Of a DNA stretch of 64,000 nucleotides, positions 52,390-63,050 are shown piece after piece. The DNA comes from an uncultured Rivibacter sp. (GTDB lineage: Bacteria; Pseudomonadota; Gammaproteobacteria; Burkholderiales; Burkholderiaceae). Below the pieces are notes generated by a model, which was given only the letters and a program-made list of their open reading frames with translations, made no database searches and had not been told where the DNA came from. How positions within the stretch are numbered: position 1 is the stretch's first letter; each line of letters begins with the position of its first letter. The DNA lies in NCBI GenBank assembly GCA_946480925.1, contig CAMLLU010000018.1, positions 1 to 64,000 on the forward strand. The letters are read 5' to 3'. The position numbers and the translations under genes are program-made.

Positions 52390-52653
52390 ATGTCCGACCC
52401 CACCCCCCAGGAAGTCGAGCGCTACATCGCGCAAGGCCTCGCCTGCGAACACCTGCAGGTCGAGGGGGATGGCCGCCACTTTTTCGCCACCATCGTCTCG
52501 CGCGACTTCGAGGGCAAGACCCGCGTCGCGCGCCACCAGCGCGTCTACCAGGCCCTGGGCGATAGAATGCGTGAGCAAATCCACGCCCTGTCGATGAAGA
52601 CGCTGACGCCGGCGGAGTGGGCCCAAACCACCCCCCAAGGCCACCACCACTGA
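52390..52653 (+). CDS. ibaG: BolA-family protein IbaG
   Basis: An 87-residue BolA-like protein. 'VERYIAQGLACEHLQVEGDGRHFFATIVSRDFEGKTRVARHQRVYQAL' has the BolA fold and the conserved Cys and His used to bind iron-sulfur clusters with monothiol glutaredoxins. It is immediately upstream of murA, as in E. coli and many proteobacteria. The C-terminus ends in three His. Confidence 0.93.
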   Translation: MSDPTPQEVERYIAQGLACEHLQVEGDGRHFFATIVSRDFEGKTRVARHQRVYQALGDRMREQIHALSMKTLTPAEWAQTTPQGHHH

Positions 52654-52758
52654 CACTCAAGCCGCAGCATCTTCTGCGCGGCTTGTGGGCCATCTCGCAC
52701 AAGCGGGGTGTCGGTCCGGGCAAGCGCATGGATGCTGAGGCTGCTTGAAGCCCACACC

Positions 52759-54024
52759 ATGGACAAACTCCTCATCCGCGGCGGCCGCCCCCTCCAGGGC
52801 GAAGTCACCATCTCCGGCGCCAAGAACGCCGCCCTGCCGGAACTCTGCGCAGCGCTGCTGACGGCCGAGCCCGTGGTGCTGGCCAACGTGCCGCGCCTGC
52901 AGGACGTGGCCACCACGCTGAAGGTACTGCGCAGTCTGGGCGCGCAGGCCGAGCGGTCCGAGGCGCAGCCCGACCGCGTCACCATCGACGCCGGCAACAT
53001 CACCTCGCGCGAGGCCACCTACGACCTGGTGAAGACCATGCGGGCCTCCATCCTGGTGCTGGGGCCGCTGCTGGCGCGCTTCGGCGAGGCCAAGGTGTCG
53101 CTGCCCGGCGGCTGCGCCATCGGTTCGCGGCCGGTGGACCAGCACATCAGGGGGCTGCAGGCCATGGGCGCCGACATCACCGTCGAACATGGCTACATCC
53201 TGGCCAAGGCCAAGCGCCTGAAGGGTGCGCGCATCACGACCGACATGGTCACCGTGACCGGCACCGAGAACCTGATGATGGCCGCTGCGCTGGCCGAGGG
53301 CGAAACGGTGCTCGAGAACGCCGCGCAGGAGCCCGAGATCCCGGACCTGGCGGAGCTGCTCATCAAGATGGGCGCCCGCATCGAAGGCCACGGCACCAGC
53401 AAGATCCGCATCCAGGGCGTCGAGCGGCTGCATGCGCCCGCCATGCCGCACGAGATCATTCCCGACCGCATTGAAACCGGCACCTTCCTGTGCGCCGTGA
53501 CCGCCGCCGGTGGCGACGTGGTGTTGCGGCGTGCCAATGCCCACCATTTGGACGCCGTGATCGACAAGCTGCGGGAAGCCGGCGCACAGATCGAGTCGGG
53601 TGACGACTGGATCCGCGTGCGTGCGCAGGGGCGGCCCAAGGCGGTGAGCTTCCGTACGAGCGAATACCCGGCCTTTCCGACCGATATGCAGGCACAGTTC
53701 ATGGCGCTCGACTGCGTGGCCGAGGGCAGTGCGCGTGTCACCGAAACCATTTTCGAGAACCGCTTCATGCACGTGAACGAGCTCTTGCGGCTGGGCGCGA
53801 AGATCGAGGTCGATGGCCACACGGCCGTCGTCACCGGCGTGCCGAAGCTTTCGGGCGCCACCGTGATGGCGACCGACCTGCGTGCCTCGGCCAGCCTCGT
53901 GATCGCGGGCTTGGTGGCCGACGGCGAAACGCTGGTGGACCGCATCTACCACCTCGACCGCGGCTACGACCAGATGGAAGCCAAGCTGCGTGGCATCGGT
54001 GCCGACATCGAGAGGGTGAAGTGA
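52759..54024 (+). CDS. murA: UDP-N-acetylglucosamine 1-carboxyvinyltransferase MurA
   Basis: A 421-residue enzyme for the first committed step of peptidoglycan synthesis. Lys22 in '[18 protein letters not shown]' and the active-site Cys in '[20 protein letters not shown]' (~119) are conserved. The family ends '[21 protein letters not shown]'. A hairpin (52659-52684) without T-run lies between ibaG and murA. Its TGA overlaps the hisG ATG. Confidence 0.97.
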   Translation: MDKLLIRGGRPLQGEVTISGAKNAALPELCAALLTAEPVVLANVPRLQDVATTLKVLRSLGAQAERSEAQPDRVTIDAGNITSREATYDLVKTMRASILVLGPLLARFGEAKVSLPGGCAIGSRPVDQHIRGLQAMGADITVEHGYILAKAKRLKGARITTDMVTVTGTENLMMAAALAEGETVLENAAQEPEIPDLAELLIKMGARIEGHGTSKIRIQGVERLHAPAMPHEIIPDRIETGTFLCAVTAAGGDVVLRRANAHHLDAVIDKLREAGAQIESGDDWIRVRAQGRPKAVSFRTSEYPAFPTDMQAQFMALDCVAEGSARVTETIFENRFMHVNELLRLGAKIEVDGHTAVVTGVPKLSGATVMATDLRASASLVIAGLVADGETLVDRIYHLDRGYDQMEAKLRGIGADIERVK

Positions 54025-54665
54025 TGCTGACGTTGGCACTTTCGAAGGGCCGCATCTTCGAAGAAACCCTGCCGCTGCTGAAGGCGGCCGGCATCGAGGT
54101 GACCGAAGACCCGGAGACCTCGCGCAAGCTGATCCTGCCCACCTCCAAGCACGACGTGCGCGTGGTGCTGGTGCGCGCCACCGACGTGCCGACCTACGTG
54201 CAGTACGGCGGTGCCGATCTCGGTGTGGCCGGCAAGGACGTGCTGCTGGAACACGGCGGCGAAGGCCTGTACCAGCCGCTCGACCTGCAGATCGCCAAGT
54301 GCCGCATGAGCGTGGCGGTGCGTGCCGACTTCGACTACGCCAAGGCCGTGAAGCAGGGCTCGCGCATCCGCGTGGCCACCAAATACGTGACCGTGGCACG
54401 CGACCACTTCGCTGACAAGGGCGTGCACGTCGACCTCATCAAGCTCTATGGCTCGATGGAGCTGGCACCGCTCACCGGTCTGGCCGACGCCATCGTCGAC
54501 CTCGTGTCCACCGGCAGCACGCTCAAGGCGAACCAACTCGTCGAGGTCGAGAAGATCATGGACATCTCCTCGCGCCTCGTCGTCAACCAGGCCGCGCTGA
54601 AGCTCAAGCGCGAAACCATCCGTCCGCTCATCGACGCTTTTTCAACCGCCATCAACAACAGGTAA
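54024..54665 (+). CDS. hisG: ATP phosphoribosyltransferase HisG (short form)
   Basis: A 213-residue short-form HisG for the first step of histidine synthesis. '[23 protein letters not shown]', '[36 protein letters not shown]' and '[22 protein letters not shown]' are the family motifs. The short form needs HisZ as regulatory subunit, which must be elsewhere. ATG 54024 overlaps the murA stop (TGATG); GTG 54021 is an alternative. Confidence 0.96.
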   Translation: MLTLALSKGRIFEETLPLLKAAGIEVTEDPETSRKLILPTSKHDVRVVLVRATDVPTYVQYGGADLGVAGKDVLLEHGGEGLYQPLDLQIAKCRMSVAVRADFDYAKAVKQGSRIRVATKYVTVARDHFADKGVHVDLIKLYGSMELAPLTGLADAIVDLVSTGSTLKANQLVEVEKIMDISSRLVVNQAALKLKRETIRPLIDAFSTAINNR

Positions 54666-54670
54666 GCACC

Positions 54671-56014
54671 ATGTCCTCCTCGGTCAACATCCGCCAACTG
54701 CAAACCAGCGCGCCCGGCTTCGAAGCCGAATTCCTGCGCGTGCTGCACTGGTCGGCGGAAGAAGACCATGCGATCGAGGAGCGCGTGAAGGCCATCCTGG
54801 CCGACGTGAAAGCGCGTGGTGACGCGGCGGTGCTGGAGTACACGGCCCGTTTCGATGCGCTCGACGTCGCCTCCGTGGCCCAGCTGGAACTCTCGCGCGG
54901 CGAACTGAAGGCTGCCTTCGACGCCATCACGCCGGCACAACGCAATGCGCTCGAAGCGGCTGCGGCCCGCGTGCGGGCGTACCACGAGCGCCAGCTCGAA
55001 GCCTGCGGCCGCAGCTGGAGCTACCGCGACGCCGACGGCACGTTGCTGGGGCAGAAGGTCACGCCGCTGGACCGCGTGGGCGTCTACGTGCCCGGCGGCA
55101 AGGCGGCCTACCCGTCCAGCGTGCTGATGAACGTGGTGCCGGCGCAGGTGGCCGGCGTCGGCGAGATCGTGATGGTGGTGCCCACGCCGCGCGGCGAGAA
55201 GAACGCACTGGTGCTGGCTGCTGCCTATGTGGCTGGCGTGCATCGTGCCTACACCATCGGCGGTGCACAGGCGGTGGCCGCGCTGGCCTACGGCACGGCC
55301 ACCGTGCCGCGTGTCGACAAGATCACCGGCCCCGGCAATGCCTACGTGGCCTCGGCGAAGAAGCACGTGTTCGGGCAGGTCGGCATCGACATGATCGCCG
55401 GGCCGAGCGAGATCCTGGTGCTGGCCGACGGCTCCACGCCGGCCGACTGGGTGGCCATGGACCTGTTCAGCCAGGCCGAGCACGACGAGCTGGCGCAAAG
55501 CATCCTGCTGTGTCCGGACGCGAACTACATCGCGCAGGTAAAGGCCGAAATCGAACGCCTGCTGCCCGGCATGCCGCGGCGCGACATCATCCGCGCCTCG
55601 CTCGAAGGCCGCGGCGCGCTGATCCACACGCGCAGCATGGAAGAGGCGTGCGAGATCAGCAATCGCATCGCGCCCGAACACCTGGAGGTCAGCTCGCGCG
55701 ACCCGCACCGCTGGGAGCCGCTGCTCAGGCACGCCGGAGCCATCTTTCTTGGTGCCTACACGAGCGAATGCCTGGGCGACTATTGCGCGGGGCCGAACCA
55801 CGTACTGCCCACCTCGGGCACAGCGCGCTTCTCGTCGCCGCTGGGGGTCTATGACTTCCAGAAGCGCTCCAGCCTCATCGAGGTGAGCGAAGCAGGAGCC
55901 CAGGTGCTGGGCGCCATTGCGGCCGAGCTGGCCTATGGCGAAGGGCTGCAGGCACACGCGCTGGCGGCCGAATTCCGCCTGTCCAACAACGGCAGGAAGG
56001 GCGGTGCGCAATGA
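54671..56014 (+). CDS. hisD: Histidinol dehydrogenase HisD
   Basis: A 447-residue zinc enzyme for the last two steps of histidine synthesis. '[30 protein letters not shown]', '[37 protein letters not shown]' and '[15 protein letters not shown]' are conserved, with the catalytic Glu/His in 'IAPEHLEV'. Length is normal. The stop overlaps the hisC ATG by 4 bp. Confidence 0.97.
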   Translation: MSSSVNIRQLQTSAPGFEAEFLRVLHWSAEEDHAIEERVKAILADVKARGDAAVLEYTARFDALDVASVAQLELSRGELKAAFDAITPAQRNALEAAAARVRAYHERQLEACGRSWSYRDADGTLLGQKVTPLDRVGVYVPGGKAAYPSSVLMNVVPAQVAGVGEIVMVVPTPRGEKNALVLAAAYVAGVHRAYTIGGAQAVAALAYGTATVPRVDKITGPGNAYVASAKKHVFGQVGIDMIAGPSEILVLADGSTPADWVAMDLFSQAEHDELAQSILLCPDANYIAQVKAEIERLLPGMPRRDIIRASLEGRGALIHTRSMEEACEISNRIAPEHLEVSSRDPHRWEPLLRHAGAIFLGAYTSECLGDYCAGPNHVLPTSGTARFSSPLGVYDFQKRSSLIEVSEAGAQVLGAIAAELAYGEGLQAHALAAEFRLSNNGRKGGAQ

Positions 56015-57108
56015 GTTCGCTGAAAGAACGTTTGCAGCAGGTGATCCGCCAGGACGTGCAGTCCATGCACGGCTATGCCATCCAGCAAAGCGCCGGGATG
56101 GTGAAGCTCGATGCGATGGAAAACCCGTTTCGCTTGCCGCCCGAGCTTCAGCGCGAGCTCGGCGAACGCCTGGGCGGCGTGGCGATCAACCGCTACCCCA
56201 CGCATTGCGTGGGAGACGTGATCGAGGCGCTGTCGAAGTACGTGAAGCTGCCCGCCGGCTGCAAGCTGATGCTGGGCAACGGCTCCGACGAGCTCATCAG
56301 CCTGCTCGCGCTTGCGTGCGACGTGCCGGGGGCGAGCATCCTGGCGCCACTGCCGGGCTTCGTGATGTACGAGATGTCGGCCAAGCTTCAGGGCCTGCGC
56401 TTCGTCGGCGTGCCGCTGACCGCGCAGTTCGAGCTGGACGAAGCCGCGATGCTCGCCGCCATCGAGCAGCACCGCCCGGCCATCACCTACATCGCCTACC
56501 CGAACAACCCGACCGCCAACCTGTTCGACGACGCCGTGATCGACCGCATCGTCGAAGCCGTGGGCAGGCAGAGCGGACTGGTGGTGTTCGACGAGGCCTA
56601 CCAGCCGTTTGCGTCGCGCACGCGGCTGGACCGCATCACCGAACACGAGCACGTGCTCGTGATGCGCACGCTCAGCAAGTTCGGCCTGGCGGGCGTGCGG
56701 CTGGGCTACATGATCGGTGCTGCGGCACTCATCGACGAGATCAACAAGGTGCGCCCGCCCTACAACATCAGCGCGCTCAACGCAGAGGCCGCTCTGTTCG
56801 CGCTGGAGCATGCCGATGAATACGCGCGCCAGGCGGCCGTGCTACGCGACGAGCGCAAGAGGCTGCAGGCAGCGCTCGCGGCCATGTCCGGCGTCGAGCC
56901 CTTCCCGAGCGAAGCCAACATGATCCTCGTGCGGGTGCCCGATGCGAAGGCAACTTTTACCGGCATGAAAGAGCGGGGTGTGCTCGTCAAGAACGTCGCG
57001 GGCATGCACCCGCTGCTGGCCAACTGCCTGCGCCTGACGGTGGGCACGCCCGAAGAAAACACCCTGATGATCGACGCCCTCGAATCGTCCATTGAAGCGA
57101 GCCAGTGA
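56011..57108 (+). CDS. hisC: Histidinol-phosphate aminotransferase HisC
   Basis: A 365-residue PLP enzyme of fold type I. '[22 protein letters not shown]', '[21 protein letters not shown]', '[12 protein letters not shown]', '[12 protein letters not shown]' and the PLP Lys in '[16 protein letters not shown]' are present. It overlaps hisD by 4 bp, and its TGA overlaps the hisB ATG. Confidence 0.96.
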   Translation: MSSLKERLQQVIRQDVQSMHGYAIQQSAGMVKLDAMENPFRLPPELQRELGERLGGVAINRYPTHCVGDVIEALSKYVKLPAGCKLMLGNGSDELISLLALACDVPGASILAPLPGFVMYEMSAKLQGLRFVGVPLTAQFELDEAAMLAAIEQHRPAITYIAYPNNPTANLFDDAVIDRIVEAVGRQSGLVVFDEAYQPFASRTRLDRITEHEHVLVMRTLSKFGLAGVRLGYMIGAAALIDEINKVRPPYNISALNAEAALFALEHADEYARQAAVLRDERKRLQAALAAMSGVEPFPSEANMILVRVPDAKATFTGMKERGVLVKNVAGMHPLLANCLRLTVGTPEENTLMIDALESSIEASQ

Positions 57109-57704
57109 TGAGCGCCCCCCGCATTGCCGAAGTCAACCGCAACACCAAGGAAACGCAGATCCGCGTGCGCGTCAATCTCGACGGCACCGGTGAAGCCAAG
57201 CTTTCCACCGGCATCGGTTTTTTCGACCACATGCTCGACCAGATCGCGCGCCACGGGCTGATCGACCTGGAGATCGAGGCCCAGGGTGACCTGCACATCG
57301 ACGGCCACCACACGGTGGAAGACGTCGGCATCACGCTGGGCATGGCAGTTGCCCAAGCCGTGGGCGACAAGAAGGGGCTCACACGCTACGGGCATTCGTA
57401 CGTGCCGCTCGACGAGGCGCTGTCTCGCGTGGTGATCGATTTCTCTGGCCGCCCCGGCATCGAAATGGACGTGGCCTTCAAGGCAGGCATGATCGGCGCG
57501 TTCGATACGCAGCTCGCATTCGAGTTCTTCCAGGGCTTCGCGAACCACGCGCTGGTCACGCTGCACATCGACAACCTCAAGGGCCACAACGCCCACCACC
57601 AGTGCGAAACCATCTTCAAGGCCTTCGGCCGCGCGCTGCGGATGGCGATGACGCTCGACCCACGTTCGGCGGGCGTCATTCCTTCAACCAAGGGGAGCCT
57701 TTGA
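57108..57704 (+). CDS. hisB: Imidazoleglycerol-phosphate dehydratase HisB
   Basis: A 198-residue single-domain dehydratase (no fused phosphatase). '[44 protein letters not shown]' and '[21 protein letters not shown]' provide the metal-binding His/Glu residues. ATG 57108 is at the TGATG overlap with hisC; GTG 57105 is an alternative. Confidence 0.97.
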   Translation: MSAPRIAEVNRNTKETQIRVRVNLDGTGEAKLSTGIGFFDHMLDQIARHGLIDLEIEAQGDLHIDGHHTVEDVGITLGMAVAQAVGDKKGLTRYGHSYVPLDEALSRVVIDFSGRPGIEMDVAFKAGMIGAFDTQLAFEFFQGFANHALVTLHIDNLKGHNAHHQCETIFKAFGRALRMAMTLDPRSAGVIPSTKGSL

Positions 57705-57705
57705 A

Positions 57706-58362
57706 ATGACTCGCATGGTGGCGGTCATCGACTACGGCATGGGCAACCTGCGCTCGGTGTCGCAGGCCGTGCTGCACGCGGCCAACGGCACAGGCCTGCA
57801 GGTCTCGGTTACCGCCGACCCCGAAGCCGTGCGTGCCGCCGAGCGAGTGGTGTTGCCGGGCCAGGGCGCGATGCGCGACTGCATGCGTGAGCTGCGCGAA
57901 GCCCACGGTGGTGCGTTGCTGGCAGCCGTGCTGGATGCGGCAGCTTCCAAGCCGCTGATGGGCGTGTGCGTGGGCATGCAGATGTTGCTCGACCACAGCG
58001 AGGAGCAGGACACACCAGGGCTCGGGCTCATCGCCGGCCAGGTGAAGCGCTTTCGTCTCGAAGGCCAGCGCCAGCCTGACGGAAGCCGCTACAAGGTGCC
58101 GCAGATGGGCTGGAACCGTGTGCACCAGCCGCAGCCCCATGCAGTGTGGGCCGGCGTGCCCGACGACAGCTGGTTCTATTTCGTGCACAGCTACTACGCC
58201 GTGCCCCGCGAAGCCGCTCACAGTGCGGGTGAAACCGAATACGGCAGCCGCTTTACCTGTGCGGTGGCCCGCGATAATATTTTTGCCACCCAGTTCCACC
58301 CCGAGAAAAGTGCTGCGCACGGCCTTGCCCTGTACCGCAACTTCCTGACCTGGAAGCCCTGA
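57706..58362 (+). CDS. hisH: Imidazole glycerol phosphate synthase glutaminase subunit HisH
   Basis: A 218-residue class I glutamine amidotransferase that feeds ammonia to HisF. The nucleophile Cys is in '[18 protein letters not shown]' (~86) and the His/Glu pair in '[17 protein letters not shown]'. It starts one base after hisB. A 47-bp gap separates it from hisA. Confidence 0.97.
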   Translation: MTRMVAVIDYGMGNLRSVSQAVLHAANGTGLQVSVTADPEAVRAAERVVLPGQGAMRDCMRELREAHGGALLAAVLDAAASKPLMGVCVGMQMLLDHSEEQDTPGLGLIAGQVKRFRLEGQRQPDGSRYKVPQMGWNRVHQPQPHAVWAGVPDDSWFYFVHSYYAVPREAAHSAGETEYGSRFTCAVARDNIFATQFHPEKSAAHGLALYRNFLTWKP

Positions 58363-58409
58363 GCTCTTCTCGGACTCCCTCTCCTTTTTGCCACTGCGCT
58401 TCAACAGCC

Positions 58410-59164
58410 ATGCTGCTGATCCCCGCGATTGACCTGAAAGACGGTCAGTGCGTCCGCCTGAAACAAGGCGACATGAACGACTCCACCACCTTCGGCGAAG
58501 ACCCGGCTGCCATGGCGCGGCGATGGCTCGAGGCCGGCGCGAGACGCCTGCACCTGGTGGACCTGAACGGCGCATTCGCCGGCAAGCCGGTCAACGAGGC
58601 GGCCATCAAGGCCATCATTGCCGAGGTGGGCGACGAGATCCCGGTGCAGCTGGGGGGCGGTATCCGCGACCTCGACACCATCGAGCGCTACCTCGACGAC
58701 GGCCTGTCCTACGTGATCATCGGCACGGCCGCGGTCAAGAACCCCGGCTTCCTGCGCGATGCCTGCACGGCGTTCGGCGGTCACATCATCGTCGGCCTCG
58801 ATGCGAAGGACGGCAAGGTGGCCACCGACGGCTGGAGCAAGCTCACCGGCCACGAAGTGATCGACCTCGCGAAGAAGTTCGAGGACTACGGCATCGAAGG
58901 CGTGATCTACACCGACATCGGCCGCGACGGCATGCTCACCGGCATCAACGTCGATGCCACGGTGAAGCTGGCACAGGCGCTGTCGATTCCCGTCATCGCC
59001 TCAGGTGGTCTTTCTGGCCTGGTTGACATCGAAAAGCTCTGTGCGGTGGAAGACGAAGGCGTCGAAGGCGTGATCTGCGGCCGTTCCATCTATACCGGGG
59101 CGCTCGACTTCGTGGTGGCCCAAAAGCGCGCCGACGAGCTCAACGGCGGCAACGGCAGCCTCTG

Positions 59165-59165
<1 letters not shown>
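58410..59165 (+). CDS. hisA: Phosphoribosylformimino-5-aminoimidazole carboxamide isomerase HisA
   Basis: A 251-residue (beta/alpha)8 barrel. The N-terminal catalytic Asp is in '[19 protein letters not shown]', the phosphate sites are in '[12 protein letters not shown]' and '[17 protein letters not shown]', and the second Asp in '[14 protein letters not shown]'. Its stop overlaps the hisF ATG by one base. Confidence 0.97.
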
Positions 59166-59926
<761 letters not shown>

Positions 59927-59948
59927 CGCGCTTGCGGCAAGACCAGCA

Positions 59949-61067
59949 GTGTCCTTGCCGCCGCTCATCACCCAACGGGCCCTCAACCGCGCCACCTTGG
60001 CGCGACAGATGCTGCTGCAGCGATCGAGCCTGCCGCTGGTTGCCGCGGTCGAGCACCACATCGGTCTGCAAGGCCAGGTGGCCAACGCGCCCTATCTTGC
60101 GCTGTGGGCCCGTGTGGAAGGTTTCCGCTTCGACGAGCTCACGCGCCTGATCGAAACGAAGAAGCTGGTGCGCGCGGCCATGTTCCGCGGCACCTTGCAC
60201 CTCATGAGCGTCCGCGACCTGCTCGCCTGGCGCCACAGCTTTACCGCGATGATGCGGCGCATGCTGCAGGCCAGCCATGGCCGTGGCCTGCAGGGGCTGG
60301 ACTTAGATGATGTGTGCGAGGCCACGCGGCAGGTACTGGCCGAACAGCCGCTCACCTATGCCGAGATCGGCCAGCGGCTGCGCGAACGCTGGCCTGGGAA
60401 TGACACCACCAACCTGTCGCAGGTGGGGCGTTGCCTCGATGCGATGGTGCAGGTGCCGCCGGCCGGCACCTGGAACTGGACGCGCCCGGCACCAGTGACC
60501 ACGGCCGAACGCTGGCTCGGCAAGAAACTCAAGCCGCCGGCACGGCCTGACAAGCTGCTGTTGCGTTACCTTGCAGCTTTCGGCCCGGCGAGTTTGCAAG
60601 ACATGGGCGCGTGGAGTGGCCTGGCCGGCCTGCGCGAAACCGTCGAGCGATTGCGGCCCGCGCTGCTGGTGTGGCACGACGACCGCGGCCGAGAACTGTT
60701 CGACCTGCCTGATGCCCCGCGCCCCGAGCCCGACACACCGGCGCCGGTGCGTTTGCTCGCCCCCTTCGACAACCTCGTGCTGTCGTACGAAGACCGCCGC
60801 CGCGTGGTGGCCGACCAACACCGGCCGCTCATCGCCACGGTGAACGGGCTGTTTGCGCCTACCTTCCTGGTCGACGGCATGGTCAGCGGCGTGTGGACGC
60901 TGGAGCAGGCCAAGGCCGGCGGCACCGCGAGTGTGGTGTTCGAGCCGTTTGCGCGTCTGAGCAAGGCGGTGCGTCAGGAGTTGGAAGCCGAGGCGATGCG
61001 GCTGCTGCTAGTGTTGCCGGGCGTCACCTCGCGCAGCGTGCGTTTCGGTGCCGTCAAACGCGCCTGA
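59949..61067 (+). CDS. AlkZ-like winged-helix DNA glycosylase family protein
   Basis: A 372-residue member of the HTH_42 family (AlkZ/AlkX). The N-terminal winged-helix part contains 'VEHHIGLQGQVANAPYLALWARV' with a Q-x-Q motif (LQGQ), the catalytic motif of the AlkZ branch; AlkX (YcaQ) has Q-x-D. Further motifs are 'AAMFRGTLHLMS' and, near the C-terminus, 'LLAPFDNLVLSYEDRRRVV'. Members remove alkylated or crosslinked bases. A GTG start at 59949, 22 bp after hisF, is used. Function in this organism is inferred. Confidence 0.82.
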   Translation: MSLPPLITQRALNRATLARQMLLQRSSLPLVAAVEHHIGLQGQVANAPYLALWARVEGFRFDELTRLIETKKLVRAAMFRGTLHLMSVRDLLAWRHSFTAMMRRMLQASHGRGLQGLDLDDVCEATRQVLAEQPLTYAEIGQRLRERWPGNDTTNLSQVGRCLDAMVQVPPAGTWNWTRPAPVTTAERWLGKKLKPPARPDKLLLRYLAAFGPASLQDMGAWSGLAGLRETVERLRPALLVWHDDRGRELFDLPDAPRPEPDTPAPVRLLAPFDNLVLSYEDRRRVVADQHRPLIATVNGLFAPTFLVDGMVSGVWTLEQAKAGGTASVVFEPFARLSKAVRQELEAEAMRLLLVLPGVTSRSVRFGAVKRA

Positions 61068-61079
61068 GGCCAACCCGGC

Positions 61080-61850
61080 TCAGGCGGGGTTGTCGATGTC
61101 GATGAACTGGTGCTCCAGTTCGAAGCGCTCTGCCACGTGCGCACCCACGGCGGGCGCGCCGTAACGTTCCGTCGCATGGTGGCCGCAGGCGTAGAAGGCC
61201 ACGCCGGTTTCGCGCGCGTAGTGGGCCTGGGGCTCGGAGATCTCGCCGGTGATGTAGGCGTCCACGCCCGCGGCGATGGCGGTCTCGAAGTAGCCCTGCG
61301 CACCACCGGTGCACCAGCCCACGCGCTTGATCGGGCGGCCGTCGCCTTCCACCAGCGTGGGCGCGCGGCCCAGCCGGAACTGCAGCATCGCGCTCAAGGC
61401 GGCGGCGGTCATCGCCTGTGGCGTGCTGCCGATGAACCCCAGCTCCTGCTCACCGAAGCGACCCTCGATGTTGAACTTGAGCCGCGCGCCCAGCTGCGCG
61501 TTGTTGCCCAGCGCTGGGTGCGCGTCCAGCGGCAGGTGATAGGCGAACAGGTTCACGTCGCCAGCCAGCAGCGTGGCCAGCCGCTTTTTCATCCAGCCGG
61601 TGACGCGGCCGTCGTGGCCGCGCCAGAACAGCCCGTGATGCACGACGATGGCATCGGCGCCGGCCGCGACCGCGGCCTCAATGAGCGCCAGGCTGGCTGT
61701 CACGCCGCTCACGATCTTGCGGATTTCGGGTTTGCCCTCAACCTGCAAGCCGTTCGGCCCATAATCCTTGAAGCGCTCTACCTCGAGCAAGGTCTTCAGG
61801 TAAGCATCGAGCGCGTCACGGGTCGTCACGGGCCTGTCCTTCGTTTCCAT
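61080..61850 (-). CDS. Nif3-like dinuclear metal centre protein
   Basis: A 256-residue protein. 'DYGPNGLQVEGKPEIRKIVSGVTASLALIEAAVAAGADAIVVHHGLFWRGHD' with the metal-binding His pair, and 'DAYITGEISEPQAHYARETGVAFYACGHHATERYG', are diagnostic. The protein forms a toroidal hexamer with a dimetal site; activity is unclear (GTP cyclohydrolase I-like fold). ATG 61850 is 12 bp from the divergent degQ start. A gene of this kind often flanks petABC and degQ in Burkholderiales. Confidence 0.93.
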   Translation of the reverse strand: METKDRPVTTRDALDAYLKTLLEVERFKDYGPNGLQVEGKPEIRKIVSGVTASLALIEAAVAAGADAIVVHHGLFWRGHDGRVTGWMKKRLATLLAGDVNLFAYHLPLDAHPALGNNAQLGARLKFNIEGRFGEQELGFIGSTPQAMTAAALSAMLQFRLGRAPTLVEGDGRPIKRVGWCTGGAQGYFETAIAAGVDAYITGEISEPQAHYARETGVAFYACGHHATERYGAPAVGAHVAERFELEHQFIDIDNPA

Positions 61851-61862
61851 CTGCTGTCTTTC

Positions 61863-63035
61863 ATGCGCAGAACCTGGCTGATTTTCTCGCAAGCGGTCAC
61901 CGTCGCATTGGCCATCTTGTTTGTCGTTGCCACGCTCAAGCCCGAGTGGCTGGCCAGCCGTCCCGCGGCCCTGGGCTCCCCGCAGGCGCCGGCCATTTCG
62001 ATCCAGGAGGTCGTGAGCAACCCGACTGCCAAACCTGCAGGCACGGGCTATGCCGAGGCGGCACGCCGCGCGGCGCCGGCCGTCGTGAGCGTCATGACCA
62101 GCAAGGCGCTGTCGCGGCACCCGCATGCCGGCGATCCGTGGTTCCGCTTTTTCTTCGGTGACCAGGACGGAGCGCAGGCGCAGACCGGCATGGGCTCGGG
62201 CGTGATCGTTTCGACCGATGGTTACCTGCTCACCAACAACCACGTGGTCGAGGGCGTGGACGACATCGAGGTGCTGCTGTCGGACGGCCGGCGTGCAAAA
62301 GCCAAGGTGGTGGGCAACGACCCCGACACGGACCTGGCCGTGCTGAAGGTCGATCTCGACAAGCTGCCGGCCATCACCTTCGGCAATGCCGACGAGCTGC
62401 AGGTGGGCGACGTGGTGCTCGCCATCGGCAACCCCTTCGGCGTGGGCCAGACGGTCACCTCCGGCATCGTGAGCGCGCTGGGTCGCAACCAGCTGGGCAT
62501 CAACACCTTCGAGAACTTCATCCAGACCGATGCCGCGATCAATCCCGGCAACTCGGGCGGTGCGCTGGTCGATGCCAACGGCAACCTGATGGGCATCAAC
62601 ACTGCGATCTATTCGCGCAGCGGCGGCAGCCTGGGCATCGGCTTTGCCATTCCCGTGTCCACCGGCCGGCAGGTGATGGAAAGCCTCATCAAGGAAGGCG
62701 AGGTCCGGCGTGGCTGGATCGGCGTGGAGCCGCGCGACCTGACGCCCGAGATGGCCGAGACCTTCAACCTGCCCATCAAGGAAGGCGTGCTCATCACCGG
62801 CGTGCTGCAAGGCGGCCCGGCCAGCGAAGGCGGCATCCGCCCCGGCGACGTGGTCACGCGTGTGGCGCAGACGCCGGTGGCCAACACGTCGCAGCTGCTC
62901 AACGCGGTGGCCGCGCTCAAGCCGCGCAGTGAAGCACGCATCGCGGTGCAGCGCGGCAACGAGGCCCTTGAGGTGAGCGTGACGGTGGCTCAGCGGCCAA
63001 AGCAGGATCCGCGGCAGCGCGAACGGGAGCGCTGA
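61863..63035 (+). CDS. DegQ/DegS-type trypsin-like serine protease with one PDZ domain
   Basis: A 390-residue periplasmic protease. An N-terminal membrane anchor (MRRTWLIFSQAVTVALAILFVVATL) precedes the trypsin domain (~80-260) with the triad His 'LLTNNHVVEG', Asp 'NDPDTDLAVLKVD' and Ser 'AINPGNSGGALVD'. One PDZ domain follows (~280-370, 'RRGWIGVEPRDLTPEMAETF'). It is closer in layout to DegS (anchor, single PDZ) than to DegP/DegQ with two PDZ. It would act in envelope quality control. Confidence 0.93.
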   Translation: MRRTWLIFSQAVTVALAILFVVATLKPEWLASRPAALGSPQAPAISIQEVVSNPTAKPAGTGYAEAARRAAPAVVSVMTSKALSRHPHAGDPWFRFFFGDQDGAQAQTGMGSGVIVSTDGYLLTNNHVVEGVDDIEVLLSDGRRAKAKVVGNDPDTDLAVLKVDLDKLPAITFGNADELQVGDVVLAIGNPFGVGQTVTSGIVSALGRNQLGINTFENFIQTDAAINPGNSGGALVDANGNLMGINTAIYSRSGGSLGIGFAIPVSTGRQVMESLIKEGEVRRGWIGVEPRDLTPEMAETFNLPIKEGVLITGVLQGGPASEGGIRPGDVVTRVAQTPVANTSQLLNAVAALKPRSEARIAVQRGNEALEVSVTVAQRPKQDPRQRERER

Positions 63036-63050
63036 AAAATCTGACGTGGT

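Noticed and set aside
52659..52684. Hairpin between ibaG and murA as a terminator
   Set aside because: It has no T-run and the genes are co-directional and normally co-transcribed.
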